A stretch of 33,923 nucleotides of DNA from Candidatus Saccharimonadota bacterium (GCA_017429465.1 JAFROU010000071.1:1-33923), one strand, 5' to 3'; counted from the first letter of the stretch, positions 21,783 to 30,877 are shown. Made by a program: numbers and translations. Notes: generated from the sequence alone by a model not told the origin.

Positions 21783-24482
21783 ATGTCTCCCGCTCAAACA
21801 TCTTTAAGAGGTTATGAAAACGCGGCTGCGTCTGGCGCCAGCGAGCAGATTCTTTATACTGGCACTGGCACTCAACGCAAAAAGAAAAAGAGTAAACTTA
21901 AAGTCATTGCACCACTGGCTATCGTTCTAACTATTTTAATTGGTGGGGGCGCTCTCATATTAAGCTCGATGTCACTTCTGCCAATTCACCTAGATTCTTT
22001 AATCACCGAAGCCACCGACGTACAATTTGCTGATAATTCACTAGTAAAGAAAATGCTAACAAAGTTTCTTTTGTCCAGTGGTAGCCTACCAAGTAGTTTT
22101 GCTGAAAGACTTGGAAAAGCTGGCATCACTGTTGGTTATCTTAATAAGGAAGGGAATTTCATTGCTGGTCTACATGATAACAGCACCGTCAATCTGGCCT
22201 CTACCAACGCTCCAGCCGACAATAGTCTTGTTCTCCAATTTGAGAACCAATTAATCACTCCAGCCGATTTAATTGATAGTCTAGATTCCAATCTCAAACT
22301 TCGCTCCGCTTTTTCTGAAGCTACCTACGGCCGCGCAATGAATTTTTATGATGAGTCCGCCGAAAATTTTTATTCTGGTCTAAATATCACTCGTAACGTT
22401 TTTAAAGACTTCGAAGTTTCTGGTGATGAAGAAACTGATCGCGAAAGTTACAACTCCACAATGTCAGAGATCTTTGAAAAAAAGAGCAACTCCAGCGCTA
22501 ACACCGTGGTAGATGCTACTGACGAGGTCTACGCTTCAGACCCATACAATAATCCAAAAAGCCCTTGTTATCATAATTTCCAGTGTTCCTGCCAAAAATA
22601 TGCCGCTGGCCGTGAATGGTTTATTTTGAACGGCATTTGCTATTGCGAAAAAGAAGCAAATAATGCCGCCACCGGAAACGCCGTCGAAGAATACATTAAC
22701 GCCGTTAAAAATCGTGCCACTGCTACCTCGAGTAGTGAAGCAACTTATAACACTGCCGCGCTGCTTTCTAACGCCGTTGGCGCTAACGAGACTTACCAAT
22801 CAATGCAATTTTTCCTTGCTAACGAAGAAAATATCAGCAAGATGAAGGCAGGAGAGGGAAATAATTCCGCCATTAATCAAGTCTTAAACTGGCTTACCAC
22901 TCCAACCACCACCACAACTATTAATACAGAGGGCGAAGAAATAACCTTAAAGGGTGCTCCAATTGAGGCTGATGCTCTGGCCGCTATCCTTGCTGGCGAA
23001 AAATTCACTAATGAAAAGTCGGCCGACTTTTCTTCTGAACGTATTCTTAATATCGCCGATAATAAACTTAACGGCACAACTGGAGCTCACACTACACAAT
23101 CAGCCATTTCTGCGATTTCTAATACTTTAATGTCCGTAAAAATCACCTTACAATCTTTTATTAGCGACTTCACCTCACTCTTTATTGGTAAAATCCAAAG
23201 TGCTACCGCTTTTGCTGCAGAAAGTATTATAGCTCTTATTACACCGTCACTTTCTAAATCTGTTCTGTTTTCTAATGCCGCCGACTATTCCGGCATTGTA
23301 GCTGGCAACTTTTACGTTAAAGGCGCTTCTGCGGCTAATTCATACCTGGCTCGTTCCGCTCAAGGCGGTACTGTTGGTGATGCTAATGCTGTCACCGCTT
23401 ATAATCGCGTCACCGCTAACGTCCTCGCACTCGATGCTGCTGCAGACCGTGCAACCCGTAGTCCATTTGACGTTAACTCTAAAAATACTTTTCTTGGTAG
23501 CATTGTCACCAGCCTACTACCAATTGCAACTTCTAGCCCTCTACACTTTTTCTCGTCACTATTATCTCTAACTAACAATTCACTGCCAAGCGCCTTTGCT
23601 CTAGGCGAAGACTCAAGTTATCAAACCACTTATGGCGAATGTTCTGCTCTTACTGGTATCAATGCTAAAGGAGACGTCTATTGTAATTCCATTATCACTT
23701 TTGATACCTCTACAATTGACAACGCCTTAAATGACTCTGGATTCCAATCTTTCGTGAACAATAACACAAATGCTGATGGCACGCCAAAAGAAAACTCCGA
23801 TCTTGCTAAGTTTATTCTCTATAATAATGGTCGCGAATCGCCAATCGGCGTTAAAGACGCTAATATTCTTAACGCCCTTAATAAAAATACCGAAAGTGAG
23901 AAAAAATGGTATCAAAAGATTACCAGCTTTTTCAAAAATCTCTTTTCTTCACTCTTTTCCACCAGTGGCACAAATAATTATGAAAAAGAATTAAAGGAAC
24001 AAAACCAAATTGGTTTTGCTACTGGTAGTGTCTTTGTTAACTCATCCTCAAACGCTTATTGGAATACCTTCAAATATGCTCAACGCTACGTTTCAATTTC
24101 TCGCGCCCTTGAACAGCTCGGCTATTTTGATGAAGATAATACTAATACCGCAGAGCTGACTATGTTTAAACACACTAACTATAATCCAGTTAATAAATTT
24201 ACTAACGATTATTTCGCTGCCCATCCAGTCGATAACTCCGATTCCGGCTATCTAGCTCGCATTTCTGGTATTACTAAAGAAGATGCAGAGTTTGTAATTG
24301 CATATATTAATTATGTAAACTATCTTGCAAATTATGATTACAACAATCTTTATAGTTTTATTGAAAAACAACCACAAAAGGAAACCGCTATTTTACTTGG
24401 CCAAGACATTATTGATGAATACTATTTAAAACCAGCTCTAGTTATTTATAACGATATTAGAAATAGGAGCTACGCAGTATGA
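21783..24482 (+). CDS. Large single-pass membrane protein of the T4SS locus, unknown
   Basis: 899 aa. A ~40-residue cytosolic tail with a basic patch (RKKKKSKLK) leads into one strong membrane helix (about 42-64). More than 800 residues are then probably outside the membrane, rich in Asn, Ser, Ala and Thr. About residues 250-300 hold a Cys-rich patch (SPCYHNFQCSCQKY and ICYCE) with six Cys that could bind metal or form disulphides. No catalytic motif is recognised. The position after virB4 and the 4-bp ATGA overlap with a muralytic enzyme gene suggest a surface or periplasm-like assembly component, perhaps a functional stand-in for VirB8/VirB10-like scaffolds or a host-contact protein. That role is inference only. 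Confidence 0.75.
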   Translation: MSPAQTSLRGYENAAASGASEQILYTGTGTQRKKKKSKLKVIAPLAIVLTILIGGGALILSSMSLLPIHLDSLITEATDVQFADNSLVKKMLTKFLLSSGSLPSSFAERLGKAGITVGYLNKEGNFIAGLHDNSTVNLASTNAPADNSLVLQFENQLITPADLIDSLDSNLKLRSAFSEATYGRAMNFYDESAENFYSGLNITRNVFKDFEVSGDEETDRESYNSTMSEIFEKKSNSSANTVVDATDEVYASDPYNNPKSPCYHNFQCSCQKYAAGREWFILNGICYCEKEANNAATGNAVEEYINAVKNRATATSSSEATYNTAALLSNAVGANETYQSMQFFLANEENISKMKAGEGNNSAINQVLNWLTTPTTTTTINTEGEEITLKGAPIEADALAAILAGEKFTNEKSADFSSERILNIADNKLNGTTGAHTTQSAISAISNTLMSVKITLQSFISDFTSLFIGKIQSATAFAAESIIALITPSLSKSVLFSNAADYSGIVAGNFYVKGASAANSYLARSAQGGTVGDANAVTAYNRVTANVLALDAAADRATRSPFDVNSKNTFLGSIVTSLLPIATSSPLHFFSSLLSLTNNSLPSAFALGEDSSYQTTYGECSALTGINAKGDVYCNSIITFDTSTIDNALNDSGFQSFVNNNTNADGTPKENSDLAKFILYNNGRESPIGVKDANILNALNKNTESEKKWYQKITSFFKNLFSSLFSTSGTNNYEKELKEQNQIGFATGSVFVNSSSNAYWNTFKYAQRYVSISRALEQLGYFDEDNTNTAELTMFKHTNYNPVNKFTNDYFAAHPVDNSDSGYLARISGITKEDAEFVIAYINYVNYLANYDYNNLYSFIEKQPQKETAILLGQDIIDEYYLKPALVIYNDIRNRSYAV

Positions 24483-25663
24483 AACGTTTAAAAATCAGTT
24501 TTGCTATTATCCTAAGCTTCTTTATCTCCGCTCCGTCTTTTGCACTCTCTAAAGATCTTCTCGAGTTCTATTCTACTAATAATATATATTATTACAACCC
24601 AGAGGGAGCATTATCTTGCACCTATGGCACTGGCGCCTATGATGGCAACCCAACCGCTGGATTATCAGACCTCCAGTCCGCCTTTGTCGATACTTATCAC
24701 GATATTGCCGTCGCTCTTAGTATTGAATATGGTATTCCTTGGGAAACTGTCATGGCTCAAGGTATTCTCGAAAGTGCCGCCGGTACCAGCAATTTTGCTA
24801 GGGAACGTAATAATTTCTTTGGTATTGGTGCTTTTGATAGTAACCCAAACAATGCTTTTTCTTATGCCACTCCAGAAGAAGGCTGGCGTGGTTACTACGA
24901 AAATATTAAAAATACCCCAACCTATCGCAACCATGGCGCTTTTAATTATCCTACCGATCCATATGGTTATGCTCAAGCCATAAAAAACGCTGGTTATGCC
25001 ACTGATCCTAACTACGTCTCTAAGCTAAGTTCACTCATTGCCGCCATCGAAAATCGTAGTAAAGAAAAAGGTTGGGATTCATCTGCCGAACTAGCTAAAA
25101 AATATCCTCAAATGATTGCCAATGCTAATGCTAACGCTAATGGCGAAGGCGGTTCTGGTGAAGGTGGCGGCGTAGCTACCGACATGTGTATGGCTGGCGC
25201 TGGCAACGGAGACATTAATGCCACTGCCATCGCTCTATCTTGGCCAGATCGTACACATAGTCTTTATGATCCAAAACCGGAATATAAAGCAGCTCTTGAA
25301 GCAGTCGGCCTATCCACTTACCCAGATCAATATGCGCGCATCGGCGCAAGCTGTGACGCCTTTGTCGCAACAGTTCTTCGCTTCTCTGGAGCTGATCCAG
25401 ACGTCTTTTGTTGTGGTGCTGCCAATATGCTAAACTACTTTGCTACGCACCCAGACCTTTATGACGAAATACCAAACATTGGTAATTCTTCTAATCTCCA
25501 AGGTGGTGACATTCGTGTTCATGAAGGCCACGTTGAAATGTATGTCGTGCTAGAAGATGGGTCTGGTGCTATCGCCTCCGCTTCTTATGGTGGGCGCACT
25601 GGTGACCACGCTATTCCATACTATGCCGACAGTAGATATCGCATTTTTAGGAGAAAACAATGA
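24479..25663 (+). CDS. Secreted glucosaminidase-like + NlpC/P60-like cell-wall hydrolase
   Basis: 394 aa. The signal peptide (about 1-23, ending SFA) is followed by a short motif NNIYYYNPEG (34-43) and Cys47. A GH73/FlgJ-like glucosaminidase domain (about 70-190) has PWETVMAQGILESAAG with probable catalytic Glu98, and NNFFGIG. A Gly/Asn linker follows (about 210-235). The C-terminal NlpC/P60- or CHAP-type domain has Cys292 (ASCDAFVAT) and His351 (EGHVEMYV). One protein could therefore cut both glycan and peptide parts of peptidoglycan. It is coupled by 4-bp ATGA overlaps to genes on both sides. Dual-domain hydrolases of this kind are common T4SS partners (VirB1/CwlT-like), and this one probably opens the wall locally. 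The target wall, own or host, is unknown. Confidence 0.87.
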   Translation: MKRLKISFAIILSFFISAPSFALSKDLLEFYSTNNIYYYNPEGALSCTYGTGAYDGNPTAGLSDLQSAFVDTYHDIAVALSIEYGIPWETVMAQGILESAAGTSNFARERNNFFGIGAFDSNPNNAFSYATPEEGWRGYYENIKNTPTYRNHGAFNYPTDPYGYAQAIKNAGYATDPNYVSKLSSLIAAIENRSKEKGWDSSAELAKKYPQMIANANANANGEGGSGEGGGVATDMCMAGAGNGDINATAIALSWPDRTHSLYDPKPEYKAALEAVGLSTYPDQYARIGASCDAFVATVLRFSGADPDVFCCGAANMLNYFATHPDLYDEIPNIGNSSNLQGGDIRVHEGHVEMYVVLEDGSGAIASASYGGRTGDHAIPYYADSRYRIFRRKQ

Positions 25664-26310
25664 AAATATTAAAATTTTTTCAAACTCATCGCCCGTTAAC
25701 CTTCGCAATTTTAATAGTATTAATCATTCTCGTCGCAAGCGGTCTATTATTTGCCACCAGAAAATCCGCCACTCTTGAAATACTCGTTGCTCCAACCTCT
25801 GCCAGAATCGTTATCAATGATAAAGATTACCAAAATGGCACCTATAAGCTTGAGCCAGGAAATATGGTTGCTACAATTAGCAAAGCCGGTTTTACCACTA
25901 AAACTGTCAATTTTGTTCTTAATGAGCACCAAGTTACTAAATTATATGTTTATTTGTTAGAAGAAGGTGGCGGTTATGACTGGTATCTTGAACACGCCGA
26001 AGACGCCAAAATTCTCAGCAAAATTGGTGACACGGAAGCCGATTATAAAAGCGAACAATATCGTAAAAAGTATCCGGTTTCTACTGTTTTACCAATAGTC
26101 TATGCTAATTATGACAAAGAGTGGAACTATACTGAATATCGCATTGATGGAGGGCAATTTGACGGCTGTAAAACCGATTTTTGTATTAAAATTACCGACG
26201 TCACTGGTGGCAACTACGAAAATGCCATTAAACAGATTGAAAATAAAGGCTACTCATTAGATGATTATCAAATTCTTTATGAACAGAAGCCTATCACGCC
26301 ATTAAAATAG
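25660..26310 (+). CDS. PEGA-domain single-pass membrane protein (module 1)
   Basis: 216 aa. A short cytosolic start and one membrane helix (about 15-33) are followed by a PEGA-like beta domain of about 60 residues: ATLEILVAPTSARIVINDKDY, then GTYKLEPGNMVATISKAGF. A mixed domain rich in Tyr/Lys with two Cys (DGCKTDFC) comes last. PEGA domains are found in surface and wall-associated proteins and are thought to bind partners at the envelope. The ATG overlaps the hydrolase stop by 4 bp, so the two are translationally coupled and likely act together. A related protein follows the second hydrolase. Confidence 0.8.
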   Translation: MKILKFFQTHRPLTFAILIVLIILVASGLLFATRKSATLEILVAPTSARIVINDKDYQNGTYKLEPGNMVATISKAGFTTKTVNFVLNEHQVTKLYVYLLEEGGGYDWYLEHAEDAKILSKIGDTEADYKSEQYRKKYPVSTVLPIVYANYDKEWNYTEYRIDGGQFDGCKTDFCIKITDVTGGNYENAIKQIENKGYSLDDYQILYEQKPITPLK

Positions 26311-26313
26311 TTA

Positions 26314-26322
26314 TGCTATAAT
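26314..26322 (+). promoter_or_regulatory. Promoter of hydrolase module 2
   Basis: TGC-TATAAT ends 8 nt before the ATG at 26331. The gap from the upstream stop is only 20 bp, with no SD. Confidence 0.65.
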
Positions 26323-26330
26323 AATATTAT

Positions 26331-27623
26331 ATGAGGCGTATAAAAACTCTTATAATTTCTATAGTTTGTCTTTCCATCGTTGTCAGTAATCCAGTTTTTG
26401 CCCTTAAAAGAGATTCCGCCTTATACGAAATGTACGCTCAAAATAATATTATCTTCTATGATCCAGAAGGATCAGGTGCAGGCTGTTTTGGCAGCGGTGA
26501 AATCGTTATTAGCGGTACAACTATTGAAGAAAAAATATGGTCTGGCCTTACTAGTTTCTTAACTGAAGAGCAAGCCGCCGGTGTTATGGGCAACATGCAA
26601 CACGAATCTGGTTTTAGTCCAGCTCGCCATGAAACATCATTTTTAAATCAACATCTTCCTTGGAGCACCATCACGAGTGATACTTCTATTTCATATGGTG
26701 TAGGATTAATTCAGTGGTCATTCGGTCGCCGCACTAATATGATTGCCGCAATTGAATCAGTGGATTCTAATTTGCTTACTTATCTTGAACAAAAGGAAAC
26801 CTATGGTGGTTTAGTTGGTTCTGCCTTCCTTGAAGCCGCTGGTGATGATGCTACTAACGCTCTCCTTTCTATCGAGTTACAATTTCTTCGTGACGAGCTT
26901 ACTAATACTCCTTCATATTCTGGATTTTTGTCTACTACGTCAGTCTATGATGCAGCTGCCTTCTTCCTCGAACATGTAGAAATACCACGAAACCCATATA
27001 TTTCAGCTCACCCAGAACGTGCTACCGATGCACAAAACTATTATGATATGTTTGCCGGTAAAACTATTGAGGGTGGCAGCGGAGGCTGTACTAATGCTTC
27101 AGGATTAGAAGGATTATTACATGGTTATGTCTGGCCAACCTATCACGAAGCACAATATCTAGAACGTATGCCAGATTATGCCGAAGCTGTCTCGAGGCGC
27201 CAATCTGAAGGAAAATATGTCGGTGGTAGCGTTAGAGGAGTAGCAGGTATTGACTGTGGTGGCTTTGTTACCACTATTCTACAAGACAGTGGCTTTGAAC
27301 CAGAATATAATAATGGCAATAGCAACACCCATGGTCAAGAGAGATGGGCTGCTGATCATGGCTGGACACTACTCAATCCTAATGGTTCAGCAATGGATAC
27401 TAGTACACTTCAGATTGGTGACGTTGCTTTTTCTGGTGGTCCACTCTATGCCTCTGAACACACTTATCTATTTATTGGTACAGTTGAAGGTTTTGAAACC
27501 CAAATTGCTTCCGCATCATATAGTAGTGATGGAAGTGGCGGTCGAGCCCCAATGTCTGGATATGAAAGGCTGAGTGGTGATAATATTCGTTGGTATCGTA
27601 AAGGAGGAAGCAGTGGAGAATAA
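26331..27623 (+). CDS. Secreted phage-lysozyme-like + NlpC/P60-like hydrolase
   Basis: 430 aa. The signal peptide (about 1-24, ending VFA) is followed by NNIIFYDPEG (38-47) and Cys52, the same motif as in the first hydrolase. A lysozyme-like domain of the phage-tail type (about 62-230) follows, with EEQAAGVMGNMQHESGF, probable catalytic Glu92, and YGVGLIQWSFGRR. A Gly-rich hinge leads to an NlpC/P60- or CHAP-like domain with Cys309 (GIDCGGFVT), GDVAF, and a His candidate at 377 (SEHTYLFIG). So it also combines glycan- and peptide-cutting folds, but with a different glycan domain from the upstream hydrolase. The short gap and own -10 box suggest partly independent expression. It overlaps the following PEGA-like gene by 11 bp. 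Confidence 0.86.
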   Translation: MRRIKTLIISIVCLSIVVSNPVFALKRDSALYEMYAQNNIIFYDPEGSGAGCFGSGEIVISGTTIEEKIWSGLTSFLTEEQAAGVMGNMQHESGFSPARHETSFLNQHLPWSTITSDTSISYGVGLIQWSFGRRTNMIAAIESVDSNLLTYLEQKETYGGLVGSAFLEAAGDDATNALLSIELQFLRDELTNTPSYSGFLSTTSVYDAAAFFLEHVEIPRNPYISAHPERATDAQNYYDMFAGKTIEGGSGGCTNASGLEGLLHGYVWPTYHEAQYLERMPDYAEAVSRRQSEGKYVGGSVRGVAGIDCGGFVTTILQDSGFEPEYNNGNSNTHGQERWAADHGWTLLNPNGSAMDTSTLQIGDVAFSGGPLYASEHTYLFIGTVEGFETQIASASYSSDGSGGRAPMSGYERLSGDNIRWYRKGGSSGE

Positions 27624-28527
27624 AACAATTAACAAAAAAGGCATTATAGCCATTATTGCTTTCTTTGCTTTAGTCTTTATTACCGTAACTATTATCTATC
27701 TTATTAAAACTATTCCACGCCATGGGACCGTCGAAGTAACTATTAAATATGCTCCTTTTTCTTCCACAGTTAAACTCGGTGATAAAACCCTTAAAAATAA
27801 TGACGTAAATTATATTAAACCAGGGGAATATGAATTAACTGCTTCTCTAGATGGTTTTGAAACTATTACCCAAACCGTAACTATTAACGAAGCCACTACC
27901 CTTTATGGATCTCTAGTTCCGAATACAAAAGAAGGGGAGGATACTTATAATAAGAATACTCGTGACTATAAATCCATAGAAGAATATTATGCAAATGAAC
28001 TAATTAAACAAGGAATTGAAGACCGAAATAATTGGCCAATTATCAAAAATTTGCCTTTTAAAAACACCTTGTTTTCTCTCGGTTACGTTATTCAAGATAA
28101 CAATATTATTATTTCCGTTAATGCCACAGAAACCTATCTCAATAATGCTATTTCTAAATTAATCTCTTTTAATAAAGAAGGTGATCTTCTAAAATATGAA
28201 ATTCAATACAAAAAGTTTACTAACCCATTTCTAAATAATTTTAAATCTAATAGTAGTTCAGATCCACTAACTTTTCTCACTACTGGATACAGCGGGGTAT
28301 CAAAAGAACATTCATTTAAAGCAGGTGGATACTTAGATAATAAAAATTATTATTATGCGACTGCCACTACCGGTAATGCCAGCCACTATAATCTAGTTAG
28401 CTATAAAGTACTTCTAAAAAAGAGTGGTAACGGTTGGAAATTAATATCTGCTCCTCAACCAATCATTACTACAAAAAATGCCCCAGATGTTTCCGAAGAT
28501 ATATTGAAAACAGTTAATGGTCTCTAA
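27613..28527 (+). CDS. PEGA-like single-pass membrane protein (module 2)
   Basis: 304 aa from the GTG start at 27613, chosen because AGGAGG lies 5 nt before it; an ATG 39 nt upstream has no SD. It has a cytosolic basic start (NKKG), one membrane helix (about 11-32), then a PEGA-like repeat: GTVEVTIKYAPFSSTVKLGD, then IKPGEYELTASLDGFETI. A ~180-residue extracytoplasmic domain with no recognised motif follows. Layout and position match the 216-aa protein behind hydrolase 1, though the C-terminal domain is larger. Codon use is more AT-rich than virB4. The 3' end overlaps the recF stop by 4 bp with no terminator visible. Confidence 0.78.
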   Translation: MENKTINKKGIIAIIAFFALVFITVTIIYLIKTIPRHGTVEVTIKYAPFSSTVKLGDKTLKNNDVNYIKPGEYELTASLDGFETITQTVTINEATTLYGSLVPNTKEGEDTYNKNTRDYKSIEEYYANELIKQGIEDRNNWPIIKNLPFKNTLFSLGYVIQDNNIIISVNATETYLNNAISKLISFNKEGDLLKYEIQYKKFTNPFLNNFKSNSSSDPLTFLTTGYSGVSKEHSFKAGGYLDNKNYYYATATTGNASHYNLVSYKVLLKKSGNGWKLISAPQPIITTKNAPDVSEDILKTVNGL

Positions 28528-29519
28528 ATCTCTTTTGTACTAGTAATAATTACTTGATTATCTTTAAAATTCTTAACTAAACATTTTTGTCGATTATCAT
28601 CTAATTCCGAAAAAACATCATCAAGTAATACTACTGGTCTCTTATTTAATTTATTAAATATAAGATTTGCTTCAATAAATTTTAATGCCAGTACAATTGA
28701 TCTAACCTCACCCCTAGAAGCAGAGCCATCAGCCTTCTTCTGATTAAATTCAAAAATGTAGTCATCACGATGTATACCAAATCCAGTATGACCAATTATT
28801 TTATCACGCTCAAAATCTATATCAATTTTCTTTAAATATTCGCTCTCACCAACATTACTAACCTGAGATTGGTATATAATATTAACTTCATCCTCATTAT
28901 CAGCAATTGAACGATATACATCTGTAATTCTTTTATTTATTTCATCAATAAACTTACTACGCTGCTTTGAAATTTCACAACCATATTTAGCCAATAATAT
29001 ATTCCACGAAAAAACCATATCACTACTTAAAAAATCGCTTTTAAGCAGCTCATTTCGTTGTTTAAGGGCCTTATTATATTTAAGCAGACAATTATTATAT
29101 TCTTCACTAAATTGCGTTAAAACGCGGTCAAAATAATCTCTCTTATGACTCGGGCTTGAACCAACTAAATTAAGATCATCTGGTTCAAACAAAACTATTG
29201 GATAACGATATTTCTTTGGAAGTCTACTAAACTTTTTATCGCCCACCTCAAACTTTTTATTGTTACCATCATAGGTAACAACTGTTTTTTCACCATTTTT
29301 ATAATCTAGCTCAATACGATAAAACTCCTCATTCCACTTTAAAATTTCTCGATCCACCGCTCGAAAAGATTTTCCTCTCATAGCAATATAAATTGCCTCT
29401 AATATTGAAGTCTTTCCACACCCATTTTCACCAATTATTAAAGAGGTTTTTTTATTACAATCCAACTTATAAGTCGTATGACTTCTAAAATTGCTGAGTT
29501 TTACGGATTTAATAATCAT
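28524..29519 (-). CDS. recF: DNA replication and repair protein RecF
   Basis: 331 aa SMC-like ABC ATPase that binds gapped DNA and helps load RecA with RecO/RecR. The start IIKSVKLSNFRSH is typical, Walker A GENGCGKT is at 30-37, the ABC signature is SRGEVRS, and Walker B is PVVLLDDVFSELD. It is somewhat shorter than the ~360-aa E. coli protein. The ATG directly follows the dnaN stop (TAAATG), with AAAGGG as SD, so it is the third gene of dnaA-dnaN-recF. Confidence 0.95.
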   Translation of the reverse strand: MIIKSVKLSNFRSHTTYKLDCNKKTSLIIGENGCGKTSILEAIYIAMRGKSFRAVDREILKWNEEFYRIELDYKNGEKTVVTYDGNNKKFEVGDKKFSRLPKKYRYPIVLFEPDDLNLVGSSPSHKRDYFDRVLTQFSEEYNNCLLKYNKALKQRNELLKSDFLSSDMVFSWNILLAKYGCEISKQRSKFIDEINKRITDVYRSIADNEDEVNIIYQSQVSNVGESEYLKKIDIDFERDKIIGHTGFGIHRDDYIFEFNQKKADGSASRGEVRSIVLALKFIEANLIFNKLNKRPVVLLDDVFSELDDNRQKCLVKNFKDNQVIITSTKEI

Positions 29520-30620
29520 TTAGCCCTTTAAAGGCATAATAATATGAGTATAGTTTTTGCCTTTTTCATTTTTTAATAATACTGGATCTAATTTATTTGA
29601 AAATTCAAATATAATTTGATTTTCATCAAGAACATTTAAAGCGTCAATTAGAAATCTAGAATTAAGTGTAACTTTACCATCCTTATCTACATCAGCATCA
29701 ATAATTGAATCATTCTCACCAAACTCATTAGCTACAGATGAAACCGAAAATACCTTATCACCTGACTTACTCTCACAAACTATCGATCCACCCACTTCAC
29801 GAGCAAATAGCGCTGCTAATTTAGTTACCCTAGTAAGCTCATCACGACTAACTTTTACTTTTATATCATTGTTTTTAGGAATTAACTGACGGTAATCAGG
29901 GAACGAACCATCAATTAATTTAGAAGTTATTTCAGTTTCACCAATTCTAAACCTAGCCTGTGTTTCATCAAATAGGATTTCTACCTCTTCAACATCATCA
30001 CTAATAGAACGCATTACTTCTTGAAGAGAAGAAGCTGGTACAATTGCCATCACTTCACTATTAACCTTATCTATAAATTTACGTTCTGCTAATCTATAGC
30101 CATCTGTTGCCGCAATATAAAGTGCACCTTCGAATGTATTAAAATAAACACCAGTTAAAGCTGGACGAGTTAAATCGTTAGAACTAGCAATCATCACCTG
30201 ATTAATACCAGCCTTAAATTCATCCACACTCATCTTAAAGGAAACTGCCTTTTTGTCTATATCAGGAAGTTCTGGAAAATCATCTGCCGAAGATCCATTG
30301 ATTGTTGAACTATATTTACCGGCCGCAATAGTAACCTTAGTACCTTTTGTAGTAATTTTAACCTTTTCACCCTTTGGCAAATTACTAATAAACTCCGCTA
30401 ATAATCTAGCTGGTACCGTCATAACACCATCTTTAGCCTTAATTACTGGTAAATAATTAACTACAGCCATATCTAAATTAGTGGTAGTTAGAGATACTTT
30501 TTTACTATCAACTCTTATTAATACATTATTAAGAATTGGCAAAGTAGATCTACCTACTGCAATACGAGAAACAATATTCAAAGCTTTTGCTAGTTTTTCT
30601 TGTAATATTTCAATTTCCAT
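29520..30620 (-). CDS. dnaN: DNA polymerase III beta sliding clamp
   Basis: 366 aa, normal length for the ring-shaped dimer that holds polymerase on DNA. The three repeated clamp domains can be followed: start EIEILQEKLAKALNIVSRIAVGRSTLPIL-type pattern, SADDFPELP, LTRPALTGVYF, and the end THIIMPLKG. SD AAAGGAG precedes the ATG by 5 nt. The 257-bp gap to dnaA holds part of the origin. It is followed by recF with no gap. Confidence 0.97.
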   Translation of the reverse strand: MEIEILQEKLAKALNIVSRIAVGRSTLPILNNVLIRVDSKKVSLTTTNLDMAVVNYLPVIKAKDGVMTVPARLLAEFISNLPKGEKVKITTKGTKVTIAAGKYSSTINGSSADDFPELPDIDKKAVSFKMSVDEFKAGINQVMIASSNDLTRPALTGVYFNTFEGALYIAATDGYRLAERKFIDKVNSEVMAIVPASSLQEVMRSISDDVEEVEILFDETQARFRIGETEITSKLIDGSFPDYRQLIPKNNDIKVKVSRDELTRVTKLAALFAREVGGSIVCESKSGDKVFSVSSVANEFGENDSIIDADVDKDGKVTLNSRFLIDALNVLDENQIIFEFSNKLDPVLLKNEKGKNYTHIIMPLKG

Positions 30621-30644
30621 TTTTACTCCTTTCTAATAATATTT

Positions 30645-30662
30645 TAGTAATAGTAATAATAA
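30645..30662 (+). other. DnaA-trio-like repeat (origin unwinding element)
   Basis: Six consecutive triplets read TAG TAA TAG TAA TAA TAA on the plus strand. Read 3' to 5' away from the boxes they fit the known DnaA-trio rule [G/A]A[T/A]. They are followed by a 4-nt spacer GCTA and a DnaA-box-like TGTGTAAAA (30667-30675). DnaA-trios guide a DnaA filament onto single-stranded DNA at the unwinding site. The region to the left is strongly AT-rich. Confidence 0.65.
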
Positions 30663-30877
30663 GCTATGTGTAAAACGTGTATAACTCACTTTTCAACAGA
30701 TTAAAAGTATAAAAACTATGTTGTGTAAAATTGTGTGACTTATATTGAAAAAGTTGGTGTAAAAGAACATTTTTCCACGACTTTTTTAACACATTTTTAG
30801 ATAATGTCAAAAGTGTGAATAGTTTTTCACCTATCTTACACAGGTTTATTAACATGGTTTTCCACCAGTTTTCCACT
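30663..30877. promoter_or_regulatory. Origin region A: DnaA-box cluster between dnaN and dnaA
   Basis: Several 9-mers resemble DnaA boxes: TGTGTAAAA at 30667-30675 and 30722-30730, GGTGTAAAA at 30756-30764, and TTTTCCAC plus G/C/T at 30771-30779, 30858-30866 and 30869-30877. TCTTACACA lies at 30834-30842. Most resemble TTTT(C/A)CACA rather than the classical TTATCCACA. No convincing gene lies here. Confidence 0.7.

Noticed and set aside
14521..25663. Possible recoding of UGA as glycine, as in some CPR lineages
   Set aside because: TGA ends genes at natural C-termini in ATGA overlaps (14521, 24479, 25660), and no gene here has in-frame TGA.
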